From Neodontobutis hainanensis (lineage: Eukaryota > Chordata > Actinopteri > Gobiiformes > Odontobutidae), in contig JALDNG010000022.1 in NCBI GenBank assembly GCA_024349245.1, positions 12,151,001-12,215,000 of the forward strand: a DNA stretch of 64,000 nucleotides, given 5' to 3'. A model generated the notes under the pieces. That model did no database searches. It saw only the letters and a list, made by a program, of their open reading frames with translations, and was not told the origin of the DNA. Position numbers and translations under genes: made by a program. This document shows positions 12,541-24,899 of the stretch, one piece after another (within the stretch, counting starts at the first letter, position 1; each line of letters starts with the position of its first letter).

Positions 12541-12640
12541 CGAATAATGGGATAAACCAATCCTACAGTTGGCTGGTTTGAAGGACCATCGGCTACCTCC
12601 TCTTTCCCGCTGTCACCGCGCACAATGATGACGCCACACT
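12541..12640 (-). promoter_or_regulatory. ccdc124: Candidate ccdc124 5' UTR exon and promoter
   Basis: A minus-strand donor (CGG|GTATGTG) at 12541 ends a short GC-rich stretch containing TGATGACGCC, close to a CRE/ATF site. The position fits a non-coding first exon. Transcription start is not directly visible. Confidence 0.35.
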
Positions 12641-13102
12641 TATGTTTTTATGATTTTCACCTAGATAAGGTAAACTTTTTAAGATCCCTCCCAAAAGTAC
12701 TTTTTGGTTGACACATTCAAGTTAATGATTATTAAAAAAAAATTGCTATAATAAGTTTTTTTCTGAAGACTGTTTTATGAAATGGAATGACATGACTTAA
12801 TGTACATGTTTTGCTGTTTGTGTTATCCTAATAAATTAAAAAGGGATATATATTATGTATTTAAATCCATATGTTTATAACTGTTTAGGAATTGTGTAGA
12901 AATATGAGTTAAGCTTTAGTCGGAAACATGAGATGTTAATTACTATTTTATTAGGACAAACTGGCTTAAGTATAATAATAAAAAAGTAACAGCAACAATG
13001 TAAAAAAGATTCTGAGTATATTGACTTATATGACAACATAGCTTTTTCAAAATTTATGAAAACATACATTGATAATAGTAAATTAAAGCACATATTTGTT
13101 CT
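12640..13102. other. AT-rich spacer, probably includes cluap1 3' UTR
   Basis: No coding signal was found on either strand. Long A/T-rich runs are consistent with a 3' UTR of the minus-strand gene ending at 13103. Confidence 0.35.
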
Positions 13103-16100
13103 TCAAAAATCATTGTCACTCTCTTCAAGCAAAGAAGGGTTAATGCCCCCCTTTGTTGATCGAGGATGCATGTGTCCTTCCAAACTGTCATCTTCCAAAT
13201 CTTTGCTCTCTTCTTCCTCTTCCTCCTCACCATCTTCATCTTCTTCCTCCACATCAATACCACTGCCTTCAGTCTGAAACAGAAGCCGCACGTTGGACTT
13301 GTTCAGACTTAAGACAAAAGTGGTCAAAATCAGATTTTGTGTTTGAATGTATAAATTGTTTATTCTGAATACACTTTCAGTCGATTCTACTGTATTCTGT
13401 GTTATTGATGTTTGATTTGCCTCATTACTGACCTTTTATCTCCTGAGAAAATAATAACCCTTTACATTATATTTGTCATTATTATTTGTTTTTTGGGTCT
13501 GTTAAATGACTTTTGTAAATGTAATAACAAAGGACACTTCTGAATCAGATTAAAAACTACAAATTGAACTGATTCTAATTCACTAAGATCTTACTACATG
13601 TAGAATAAACTGTTCACACTGTCAGGGAAAAGAACAGCGCTGGGCAAAATCAAATTGGCTCACTTTAACCAACAGTGTGAATATGCAACCATTCACTGCA
13701 AATAATAATAAAACATGTACTGCAAAGAGCAAGTTGCAGCACTGACGGACTTTTTTAAACTATTTTAGGGTGGTGGGGACAAATCTCTAATTTGATTCTA
13801 CATGCACTTATAACAGCTATTTATTATATTTAAAAGTTAGCAAAGGGTCTTTTTATTGGTATTAAAGGGAAAATCCATCCTACACATTTCTACACCAAGA
13901 AAAACATGGGCTAAGATACAGTGACTGTGATAAATTAACTAAATTCAAATTAAATTCTTAATGTTACAGCTGACTTGTGTGGTCTTTTGCATTTGATTGT
14001 GTCAGGAAAAGTGAGGATGGATTTTTACTTTAAAACTCACAAAGGACTGAGGAGTTCACTAAACCTCAGTCCATCACAAACCTCTCTTTTCTGCGGTTTC
14101 CTGGTGATTGAAACTGTACTTCTGGAAACTGCTTTAGATGGCTTTTTAATACAAGTAAAGGAGCGGGCCAAAACAGAGAAAAAGTACATAGTTGGAACAT
14201 AAAAGAATAAGAAAGAGAATAGAAAATGGTTAGCTTAAATAAAATAGAAGTGCAGGTTCTAAAGAAAACAAAACTGGACACTGCAATCTTCTGTGTCAAA
14301 TGTTAAAGATTAAAACCGGTATTTCCATTAAAATAGCAACATACCTCAGTACTATCGCCACCATGCATGTTCCCAAAGAACCTGGCTCCTCTTCCTAGAG
14401 TGAAAACAGAGAAAATATGGATTTACATGTGGGGAGGTAGAATTTAACCTTAATATACGAATTAAGTATTGAGTTTACAGTAAAGATCTGAACCACGTAA
14501 AGCTGTTAGTGATCAAAGTAGATCAAAGTTTTGCTTTAAACTTTTAACAATTTGTGTTAAGTTAATTTAAATAAAATAGAATAATGTACGGTCTGTATAC
14601 CTGCCAAAATGCCATTACGAGTTGGACGTAGCTTTGAGGGACGGCTATCTTCAATGTCACTGTCAGAACCGTCATCCTCTGGAACATCTATATCTAAATC
14701 CTCATCTTTCACTACAGACAATACATTTAGAAAAAAATTAATAGTGTATGTATATAGAAACACTTTATTATTGCTTTGGTTGAAGGAGTTATCTTACAAG
14801 AACCCTTCATAAGATCTTTCTCCTCCTCTCGTAATTTGTGTTGCATCATCCTTAATGTGTTCTCTGCTTCCTATAAAACAGCAGGCAATAGGAGAAAATA
14901 TTTGTAAAAGCTTTCATGTGCAAAAACATGAAGAGTACACTTAAGTCAATTAATCATTACACACCTCAAACCTTTCCTGCTCAACTCTGTGGTATTCCTC
15001 CAGCTGAGACTCTAAAAAGGAAAGGTTTCTGAACTTTTCCACATAGACATTATACTGCCTCTGAAGATCTTCCTCAATCTTCTCATATTCATCCATAAAA
15101 GCCGGCCTAAAAGATAAAAAAGACCAGAAAGTACATACACATAGCACGTAAAGACATACACAAAATGCTGTTTTCTGATTTGGTAAAGTTACCTGACACT
15201 CTGCAGTGTTTGTAATCTCTTTCGATTCCTCTCCAGCTCCTGTCTCTTCTTTTCTATCTTTGCATCCAGGCTGGTCTCATCCGACACAACGTTGCCTAGC
15301 ATTTCTTTGGTTTTCTCTACACCTTCCTTGATTATATTTACAAAAACTTAGATTAGTTCTGCTTATTTAATAAAACTGTGCTTTTTAAAGATCAATGAAT
15401 ATTTAATAATAAAAAATTGGCTAAAATTACACACCAAAACCTCTTTGATGGCAGCTCTAAGGGCTTTTTCTGTCTCATTGATTTCCAAAGGTCTAGCAAT
15501 GGCAGCAGTTCGCATTTCCTTTAGGCAACAAGGGGATATAACTCATGCATCAACAATAATTGTACTTAGCAGCTGGAATTTGGTTATATGAGCCTACCCT
15601 TAATTCTACTTCCTTTCCTAGTAAGTCATATAAAGACGCTCCTTGAGAAGTGACTTCTGATGCCAGCTGCCGTGCGGCTTTGAGATCAGAAATCTAAAAA
15701 GGAAACAGGATAGATTTAATGTATAACCTTTTTTCCCGAGTTGAAACTTAAGGCTGTAAAAGTGCTTTAGTACAACAGATTTGATACATTATTTAAACAT
15801 TACACAAAATGCAAAATATGATATATATTAATTTTGCAGCTCACCCGTGAACTGAGGTCAAACTTGAATTTGCTATTATCTTCCTCATCTTGTTCTCCCA
15901 GGGTTAACTGTTTTGTTTTCATTGCATGGTAAAGGATAGAGGTGATTTTTAACAACTCTTTAACAGCGTAGCCATCAGCCTGATAGAGACGCTTGGTGTT
16001 TAACTTGATGTGAGCTTTTGTAGCCTGCAACAAAGAGTGATATCAATTGAGAATGTAAACTAACAGGTAAAGTAGTGCAGGTCTTAATTTACATCATGTG

Positions 16101-16552
16101 CAAATATAAATATTTAAGTAATATTATATATAATATAGTAATATAACCACCATAAACTGTGCCACAGCTTTGATAAAAAATATTCTGTCTGACTCTGTAT
16201 CCACGTCTGTAGGAATATCCAATTGAGGTTCATATCTAGAAAAAGAAACACTTAATGAGCCAATGTACATGACAATAATAGATGTTGAGAAAAAAAAGGG
16301 TATGTAGTTGTGTCATTTAACAGCTTACCTCCTCACAAGCCAAATTAAAATTTCTGCCACTAAAGTGAAGTTTGGTGTTCTAAAATTTTCCATAGATATC
16401 AGCCGAGGATAGCCCAACGCTCTCATCATTTCTGTGAAATCTGCCAAGTAAAATAAATATTGTATGACATATTTCCAAAGAGAACTCCAAGGGAATGCCA
16501 TTACAATGCAGAAAATGGAAATTGACTTACTCCTTAAATCTCTGAAAGACAT
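13103..16552 (-). CDS. cluap1: Clusterin-associated protein 1 / IFT38
   Basis: This is a subunit of the intraflagellar transport B complex, needed to build cilia. Twelve exons join in phase: 16552-16531, 16440-16329, 16235-16151, 16024-15845, 15693-15598, 15518-15435, 15326-15193, 15106-14965, 14870-14798, 14711-14601, 14394-14345, 13273-13103. They give about 419 aa (human about 413). Residues 1-130 form the conserved N-terminal CH-like domain ([48 protein letters not shown]). A long coiled coil follows (EKIEEDLQRQYNVYVEKF). The C-terminus is strongly acidic (VEEEDEDGEEEEEEE) and ends in the family signature ESDNDF. The start is the conserved MSFRDLR. Confidence 0.96.
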
Positions 16553-17410
16553 TTGGCCCGCTGGTAATGCACTGAAATATTTATAAAATAAGAACATAAA
16601 AATAACACAGTATAAAGTAATGTATAAATCTATAATGTAGCCACATAAACGGCAGCTAAGGAGAAATTCACATTAACAATATTAACGCTAGTAATATTAA
16701 ATCAGTAAACTGTGAACGGTGTATTTAATTAGGTGTACCGTTCTTTTTTCATTTAGATGGTGTGACTATTGCTTGATAGATTTGTTGCCATACAGCTTAG
16801 CATGATGATGGGCACGTAAGTTAGCTCAAAGCTAACTCGATGAAGTCAAACCTTAACAGTTTCCTTATTTTTTGTCCTGCCACCTTAAACAAGTGAAAGA
16901 TTTCTTTAATATACGTGAAGCCAAATTTGTTACGGCCGATCGTGAAAGAAGCTGTTTTAGAAGCTATTACCTTTCACGGTTTTGCTTTTAGCCTCAGGAA
17001 GTCTCTATGGAAACCAAATATTGGTTACGGAAACTCAACATGGTCAAAACAGACTTCCGCGTTTGCGTTACCCAGGGGTGTAGACATAGATAGTAAATAA
17101 AAAGTGTAGACCATATGTAGACATGGATATGTGTATGTAAGAGTCAGTCTGCAAAGATACAAGTAAGCCCATATAACACAAACAAGAATCTACATTAAAG
17201 TTTCCAAAGTGCAGACTAGGAGAGCATTTGGGATCAAGAACAGGTAGGAAATGTAAACGATAAATAAACACTCACACTTTTTCATTTAAAGTTGAGATGT
17301 ACGCTGTTTGAATCCGTTATGTTAACAACGCCCACTAGGGGGCGATATCTTCCCATTGCACATACTGTATAACCCTTGTATAATGCTTTGTTTTCATGAC
17401 GCTGCGCACG
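16553..17410. promoter_or_regulatory. Shared upstream region of cluap1 and the 17411 ORF
   Basis: The two genes point away from each other across about 860 bases. CpG dinucleotides increase near 16800-17060 and again near 17320-17420. GTCTCTATGGAAAC at 17001-17014 is an imperfect match to the RFX X-box of ciliary genes. A two-way promoter is plausible but unproven. Confidence 0.35.
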
Positions 17411-17839
17411 ATGGAGCAAACTGGTGGTGAGTCCCCTCATAACAACCCGAGTGGAAAAGAAGCTCATGCCTGCGGCCTTGACAGGAAACGCTTAAAAGAG
17501 CTGGAGAATGCCGCTCTGCAGACTACTTTAATATCAAAGATGGAGACCGGAACCGCGGTGGAGCAGAAGCCCGGGGAGGAAGAGCAGTCGAGCGACTTGT
17601 CCTTGAACCACCAGGCCACGGCGCAGCTAAGTGCGGAGCCGGAGGAAGAAGAGCCCGGGAGAAGTATCACTAAGGAGCGGGTTGAGGAAGAAAGGACGCT
17701 GACAGACCACTTAAACAAACGCTTACTCTCCTCGTTTCTGGAGAAGCTAAACGAAAGGGACCTTGCGCTTCCCGGTGTACGACATCTGGATTGTGCTGTA
17801 GCCGACGAGGACTCAAACCGAGCCGCTGACGAGTGGTGA
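17411..17839 (+). CDS. Unidentified intronless 142-aa acidic protein
   Basis: I do not recognise this protein. It is one open frame in GC-rich sequence unlike the AT-rich surroundings. An upstream in-frame ATG at 17396 exists, but the one at 17411 has the better context (A at -3, G at +4). AATAAA at 18020-18025 gives a short 3' UTR. The product is hydrophilic and acidic, without signal peptide or membrane segment. A predicted helix comes first (LDRKRLKELENAALQTTLIS), then a low-complexity Glu-rich middle (SAEPEEEEPGRSI). A second helix follows (EERTLTDHLNKRLLSSFLEKLNERDLALPG) and the C-terminus is acidic. It lies between cluap1 and slc5a5, head-to-head with cluap1. Base composition, frame length and poly(A) signal suggest a real gene, but function is unknown. 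Confidence 0.6.
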   Translation: MEQTGGESPHNNPSGKEAHACGLDRKRLKELENAALQTTLISKMETGTAVEQKPGEEEQSSDLSLNHQATAQLSAEPEEEEPGRSITKERVEEERTLTDHLNKRLLSSFLEKLNERDLALPGVRHLDCAVADEDSNRAADEW

Positions 17840-18019
17840 AACCTATGGGTGAAACCGAGATGTCAATACGGAGCTGAATGAAAGATTAGGGACTCAATTA
17901 TCCAACTAAACGCATTCAATTGACCTACAAGCTTGCGTTTATCTTTGCAGTTCGACACATGAGTTTGTGACAAGTGACCACATGAGTGGGTGGAAAATGT
18001 AGGCTTTGTGAGAGAATGC

Positions 18020-18025
18020 AATAAA
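18020..18025 (+). terminator. Poly(A) signal for the 17411 ORF
   Basis: AATAAA occurs 180 bases after the stop codon in the same orientation and is the first such hexamer downstream. Confidence 0.5.
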
Positions 18026-18532
18026 ATTGTATGTAAAATATGAATTACTTCAGTAATTTACTAATTCAATCAATCATTTTTGTGCTAGACATAATGTGGC
18101 TGCGTTGGCTGCCATTATCGGTGTGACCAGCAGGTGTCACTGGGATACATAAAATACACCAACTTTCAAGACTATGTTCTCAATATATGACATAAGCCAA
18201 TTATTAGACATTAGAAAGCATTATACAGAATAGGCAATGTCTAATAAAGAGAAATTTGACTATTAGTCTGTTGGAATAAATTTTAGTGCAATACTGAAAA
18301 TAATTGGAAATTAATGATGGACATCAAAATAAACATTACACCTGTAACAGATATAAAATTATAAAGTAAACACAGGAAACTTAACAGTAATGTGGAGTGT
18401 ATTAAAGCAAACATTCAAAAGCACAAACAGATAGTATTGATAGTATGCATGTATGCATCTTCTGGTCATGGTAGACTAGGAATTAAATGCATGTAGCAGC
18501 AAAACAGTGGACTATGGCTGTGTTGCTATGAA
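18026..18532. other. Intergenic spacer between converging genes
   Basis: No gene was seen. The transcripts of the 17411 ORF and slc5a5 converge here, so part of it is 3' UTR. Confidence 0.4.
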
Positions 18533-21500
18533 TTATTTTTCTAAAAAGTTAACTCCAACTTCTAAAGCTTCAACATGGGTACATTTCTCCTTGTGCAGTT
18601 TCTTCAGAGAGACAAGCTGAGGTTTATTTGTTGTGTTTTCAACCTGTGAAAAAAAGATTTACATTTTTAACTGCATTATGGAAGAGCTCTCACATTAACT
18701 TTTCAGTCAATTCATTTTACCTTTACACTGTTTTTTCTAGCCAGGCACAGTCTTTCACAGCATGCACTGTGCAAAAAAGAGGGAAACATCCATACTTCTG
18801 CATCAGCCTTAAAAAATAGAGACAATACAATCAGAATCAATACAATGAAATCAAACACTTAATTAGTCCTGAAGGGCAATTCTTTGCAGGAACCCAGCAA
18901 GACAAACACATATATGCTCATTCAACATCAACCCAGCTCTGATTTTGCTGTAAGTGAATATTTGCAGATAGATAGATAACGTGTTTGACGCTTACACTGC
19001 GCTCTGCAAGGATGTCTGCTTTGTTTTTATTCAGGTCCCACCACAGCAGACCCTCTTTGATTTGACTTCTCCTTGTTGGCCCTGTGTGCAGAGAACAACT
19101 AAATTGATGTTTGGTATAATATTACACGCCAATAACCCAACAGTCTGTAATCTAAAACATTAATCAAACTTTTATTGCACAACCATTTAAGCGTGGTAAT
19201 AGCTTTTGCTACTGTACACTGACACTTTTCATAGATTTGGGCTAAAAATACGTCATTCATTGTCATTCTGTCATACTTTGCTCTTACCTGTTGCATAGCT
19301 TACAATCAGTCCAACTAACACAACTGCACTGGTCGCCATGGCACCAAAGTAGAGGTAGGACACAGAGTAGAAGTTATGAAGACCTCTAAAGAAAATAAAA
19401 AGAAAAAAATGGGAGTGGGTTCATAACAATTGAAACAGTTGTTTGTCCCTTGAACTGCTGACCCTCGCTCTTTCGGAGGAAGCCAGGTGGAGATGGCGTC
19501 ATGGCCCAGGTTGGGGTTGCTATTCAGCGAGGTGTTTCTGGGTTTACACTGGCCTGTGTAGGTGGGTAAAACACCCATGGTCTCCGCACTCGGGGGGTAA
19601 AGAGTTGAACCGACAGCCAGCCAAATAGAGACACAATACCCTGCTAAAATCCCTGAATAAGCTCCCTGAAAACACAAATAATTAATAAATATAAATATAT
19701 AATATAATATATTTATATAAATATAATATAATATAAACATTTAAAATCTATTTTTCCAGTTTTATGTCACAGATTGTTTAATAAACTGCAAATATAATTA
19801 ATATTTGACCTAACATTTGATGTATTTTTTTTAGTTTCTGTTGATAACTGCACAGTATGTTCTTGTCAAACCAAAAAACAAAAGTATTGTAATTTACCAG
19901 CCTGTTTGCTGCTGGGACAAACATTCCCAAAAGAAAAACTCCTAATAATGGACCACTGACAACACCCATGACAGTAAAGGATCCCTAAGTGAATAAAGAG
20001 GAAAAAGTCAGTTCATGAAAATGTGATATATTGCGTCACCACTGCAGTTCTGAGATATGAGATTAGTATTAGCTTTACAAATGCAGACATAGGTTCAATT
20101 AAATGCTACAATAGTGATCTCTGCTTGTAATACCTGAAGGACACCCCAGTCCAGAAAGGAGGCGAGAGCAGCAACAGAAAGGCAACTAACTCCAAAGAAG
20201 AAGGCTTAGACAAAATACAACAATATACAGATTGTGCAGTCAATAAATTGAAACCTTCTACATTCAACATTGTTATCATTTCACTTACATAATGATGAAT
20301 TTTATCTTTGTATTAAATATATACATACACAGTCCTTTTGAAATAAGGATTAGTTTCGGCTGTGTCATGTGGTGCAGACGAGGCCGCAGGAGATCCTCCA
20401 TTGTTACTGCTGCCATGGCGTTGATACTTGTCGAGGCAGTGCTTTAACACAGATCCATTTATTGGTTATTACATCAGGAAGATTGCAGATTGAAGATGTT
20501 TCTGTGTTCTTATTAATTACCTTAGAGTCCCACTGTATGCACAAGCTAAAAAGAGACCTGGGAAGCCAGTATAGCCTTCAAAAATTTCTAACACAAAGTT
20601 TGGCATGTACTTAAGAGATAAGAAAGCGACATAACAGGAAAAGATTACACCTGTGTTAAAATAAAGCTTATTTTTGTTGAAACATAACAGCTGGACTTAT
20701 TCACTAGTAATTTTTTTAAAGAGTAAAGTACAGCAAATCCAATACCAAATCTGGGGAAGTGATTCTTCCAGACTTCAGTGGATCACAGTTGATGTAATAA
20801 GCAAACATGATGATGCCACAAGTTGCTGCACTGCTTACAATGAGGCACAGGCCAACTTGGTTGACAAAAATGGCCCTGCAATCCCAAACAATGACAAGTA
20901 AATACATAACATGAAATTAACACCACAATACCCCACTTTCTTTAAAAGGTCATCACCCTTGATCACTGCCATAACTTTATGCTTCACAATAAACAAATCA
21001 GGCATAATTACAGATTACCTTTCATGATCTACTTTAACAATTTGTACATGGACTTGGAATGAGAAGCCGGTTTCACTCACCACTGTGCCTCTCTTTCTGT
21101 TCGGCAGGAGATGTAACGCTGAACTTGAGCTTGGTTTATTCCATACATAGAAAGCCAAACCAAAGCTCCCCCAACAGACAAGCTCCAGAAAGTGTAGCGT
21201 TTCCGTGGGTCAATGTCAAAGCTGTTGCAGAAATACCATATGGTTTAGGAAAGTAGCTAGAAAAATACAACTGTATATCTATATATTTTTTTTACTCATT
21301 CAAATTTATGCGGGACGCATTGTTGGCGATCTCCAGTACACGTGCAGGGCCGCCAACCAAAATAGTGCCATGGATCAGAATGGCCACAAAGCCTGACAAC
21401 ATGACAATGACCTGGAACACATCTGTCCATATCACAGCTTTCATGCCTCCCTGTTATAGACACACAAACAAAGAGAAAGAAACAGCCACACTCATCGACA

Positions 21501-22618
21501 CAGCAGAGATTGAACTGTTCTTTTTGATGTATCCAAGAATGCGCTATTACCAGTGTGGTGTACAAGGTGCAAATGATACCAGTGGAAAACAAAGATAACC
21601 ATAGATTAAGTCCAGTTGCTGAAATTATATGAGGTGGTAAAATATACAATAATTATTCCCACGCAAAGAAATTGAAGTAGCATATTTGAAAATGAGCTCT
21701 CTTACCTTCATTGAGGATCAAGGCAGGTGCGTAAATAACAATCCCTGTATAGAGCAGCTGTAAATAAAACAGGCCTGTTAAAGGTATATGCAAAGACAGA
21801 GACTATAGGTAGCCTTTTTGCCTACCATATCAAATATAAGCTTGATGGACATTACTATTAACACAGAGAAATAAAAGCTTAAGAGAAGCAACATAAAAGT
21901 CTTACTGTAGCCACAAGAAATTGGACACTCCCCAAAAGCTGCATCCCTCTGCCAAATCTCATTCGCAGATACTGTGACAGGCAGAGAGGTGAAGTTAGTA
22001 TCGCAGCGCACATCCTTCTTCGCCTCCTTTATTCTTTCATGCAGTATGTTTGATGGGGCGCAGGTGCAGGTGAACATTTTGCCATAGATGTTTTTGCCTT
22101 ACAAGGTTTCACCATAAGCTTATAGTAAACAAGGCTAGACAACCTCAAAATTAATTATGGCATGATAGCACAGGATTATCAGTTCAATTAAACACTGCAT
22201 GCATAATATAATAATTCAATAATAATTTATAACAAAAGCAGAGTTTGACCTGGTTGGTGCTGGTGATGTCCAGTCGAAAGAATATTGGCAGGAAGAGAAG
22301 CGCTGTGAGGAGGGAATTTATGCTTTGTCCCAGACACATATAGATAAACTTCAAACCATAGCGGGAAGCTTCAGCAGGTACACCCAAAACCTGTACGGCG
22401 GACATGAAGCTGGCACAGAGTGACAACCCAACTGGGATCGCTGGCATATTCTTGCCACCGGTGAAGAAGTCATCAGCAGTGGCAACGCGGCCAGGGCTCT
22501 TCTTCAAGGCCTGGAAGAGTCCTATGGCCATTGACACCAGCAACATAACAGCAAACACTGCATAGTCCCCCAGAGCAAAGCCTACTTTGTGGGAATCGCT
22601 GACAGATATATCCTCCAT
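18533..22618 (-). CDS. slc5a5: Sodium/iodide symporter (NIS, SLC5A5)
   Basis: This is a plasma-membrane Na+-coupled iodide transporter, thyroid type. Sixteen phase-consistent exons: 22618-22250, 21971-21906, 21757-21706, 21618-21551, 21450-21296, 21221-21081, 20875-20746, 20609-20521, 20441-20329, 20204-20134, 19984-19898, 19665-19463, 19385-19288, 19081-18996, 18807-18721, 18643-18533. They give about 641 aa, against 643 in human. Characteristic blocks are DFFTGGKNMPAIPVGLSLCASFMSAVQVLGVP, LLYTGIVIYAPALILN, MKAVIWTDVFQVIVMLSG, YGINQAQVQRY, AYSGTLSTASTSINAMAAV, GVVSGPLLGVFLLGMF and STLYPPSAETMGVLP. The NIS-specific regions and the ccdc124/jak3 neighbourhood separate it from SLC5A8 and SLC5A12. 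The ATG at 22618 (MEDISVSDS) was chosen; the frame is open upstream but reads through a likely acceptor. Confidence 0.95.
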
Positions 22619-22859
22619 GATATGGTCCAGATCTGAGAGAGTGAAAACTTTGTGTTTTAACAAGAAATGATAATTACTGAAGATAACAAAGGTTGTTGAC
22701 TCATTTTTATTTTCAATTTATCTATTGATCAACATCTTTTATGGGATCTTGTTGTATGCTGTGTGTATTACAAATAAATTTTAATACGTTTGTAAAATAG
22801 CATTTTTAAATAACTTCAGTAGTACATTTTCTAGGTTAAACAAAAAATGACAGGCCTAC

Positions 22860-23235
22860 TGACAAAGACTCAAACAAACAAACTCTGTCACCAAACTTAA
22901 ATTGTGGACCCTGGAAACTGAGAGGACCCAGCAGTATTGTTTTGCTAGGACAGATGGGGATGTGTTTGAAGCTGCAGTCACTCTAGACTAGAGGACTGTC
23001 AGCACACAGGACTATGCTGAGTATGTGACAAGGTACATCAGCACATGTGTCAACAACATTGTACCCACCATACAAGTCAGGAAGCTCCCCAACAAGAAGC
23101 CCTGGATAAAAACAGTCAGAAACATCAGAGGCAGCATGCTCGCTCTCTTGCATTTAGATCAGGCAATGAGAGAGTACAAAGCTGCAAAGTACGAAGTAAA
23201 GCCATCACAGTGGCCAAGAGGCAGTAAAAACAAAT
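22860..23235 (+). mobile_element. LINE-derived fragment
   Basis: Translation in shifting frames gives YVTRYISTCVNNIVPTIQVRKLPNKKPWIK and then AFRSGNERVQSCK. This resembles the region upstream of the reverse transcriptase in fish non-LTR elements (pattern: I..CV....P...I..YPN.KPW, then AFRSGD). Frameshifts and stops show that it is dead. Assignment to a clade is not possible from this piece. Confidence 0.5.
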
Positions 23236-24269
23236 GCTTACTTTAAGCAAGTTAGTAAAAATAGATTTGCATATACATATCCCTCACATAATTTGATAAC
23301 AATTAAATTACAAAATGTTATCCTTAAAATAAAATTTGAACAAAATCCTATGTGACTGACATCTTAACCAAAACTGTATGTGATTTCAGTTAGACGACAA
23401 GCATACCCAACATTATGGTCAATTTTGGAGGATTAGTCTTGGTTAGAATGTGAAATAAACCATTTGAAGCTTAGGCGTCCCAGATTACCCAATGTCCCAT
23501 TACCCAAATTCACAAACTTTGAACAGCAACAAAGATTGATGATCAATCTGTTTGAGGAGCCATGCACCATGTGTGAATATGTGGTGCTGAAAATAATAGT
23601 GTCATGGTCATTAATGGGATATTTATGCAAAATGCTTGTAATAAGTTTTAGCTGAGTTTAATAGACATAAAGTTTATGCTGTTGGCATGTTTTTTTTTTT
23701 TTTGTTGTTGTTTTTTTTAAACAACACACTGAGCACTGGATTGCTCTTAAAAAATAAAAATTAATTGAAGGTTTGAATAAGTTTAGTTGGTATAGTAAGA
23801 AAACATCTTAAGGATTACTGAATGGCACAGTATGTAGCAGTTTAGACAAGTATTCAAATAGGGCACTGAAGTCAAAATTGCAAAAAGTGTCCCAGATTAA
23901 GATTTTTTACATTTGGAAAAAAAAAATCATAGTAAAAAGCTAAATTAATTCAAAGGATTAAATAAGACACTATAATGGTCAAAGTATGCTTACCACAGGT
24001 AGTCTGCTCCAGCTGCTTGCAGACAGTGAAGGAGGAATTTGCTGACCGAATCCCTCACTTCTTAGCAGTAAGCTTTTTTTTTCTTTTTTTCCTTAGACGG
24101 GCCATAAGCGTCTTGCGCATGCGCTGCGTTTCGACGCGGGGAATATGTCTAATTTTCATAACGTTTGGTTAGTAGGTTTTAGTGAACGGAGACTTAAGGG
24201 CCGCTGGAGGTAAAAGTAATAAAATTTCTTTATGTCTCTTTATAAGATATGGTAAGTTATATTAGTCCT

Positions 24270-24510
24270 CATAATATAATAACACACACACACACATATA
24301 TACATAGCCTACATATATAGGGTATATACTATCACTGTAACACACACAGAAGACTCGTAGGTAGCACACAATTAGCCTGAAGCTAGTATACAGCTCTAGG
24401 TATCAGTTGGTATTATAAAGTAAATATACTTCATAAAACACACATATATATATATATATGTATGTGGTAATATTAATGGTGTATATATATATATGTATAT
24501 ATATCATTGA
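24270..24510. repeat. (CA)n and (TA)n simple repeats
   Basis: Short ACACAC and ATATAT tracts occur near 24280-24305 and 24440-24505. Confidence 0.7.
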
Positions 24511-24540
24511 TTGTAAAAAAAAAAATAAAATACATTAAGA

Positions 24541-24890
24541 CTCTCACCTCGCCTGGCGGTCTCATCCAGCTCAGGTCCTCTGGGAGCTTGAGGGTTCTGC
24601 GCAGTATCTTGGCTGTTACTAGGACTGCACTCTTCTTGACTGAGGTGTCTGGTGTTTTACCAGAAATCAGCTGTAGCCAGTCCAGTTTTATGTTTTGTGC
24701 TCTGATTACCACGGGTTCCACTGTTGTCTTCACTTTCCAGGCTTTCTCAAGTTCTTCTTTGAGGCCCTGGTATTTCTCTAGTTTCTCAAGTTCCTTTTAC
24801 CTGATGTTGCCATCACTTGGTGTTGTCATGTCAACCGCAACGACCTTTCCCTGCTGTTTGTCCACCGCCTCCGGTTGGTTCGCCATTTTT
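24541..24890 (-). mobile_element. LINE 3'-end remnant (degenerate ORF)
   Basis: The minus strand reads EKLEKYQGLKEELEKAWKVK, then VEPVVIRAQNIKLDWLQ and TSVKKSAVLVTAKILRRTLKLPE. This matches a C-terminal stretch found at the end of many fish LINE-type ORFs. An in-frame TAA at 24797-24799 and divergence show decay. It lies in the slc5a5-jak3 spacer. Confidence 0.6.
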
Positions 24891-24899
24891 AGATATAGA

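Noticed and set aside
13200..13260. Plus-strand Ser/Pro-rich frames around 13056-13368
   Set aside because: They are antisense shadows of the acidic cluap1 C-terminus.
22619..22663. N-terminal extension of slc5a5 to 22663
   Set aside because: It reads through a likely splice acceptor; MEDISVSDS at 22618 gives the normal NIS length.
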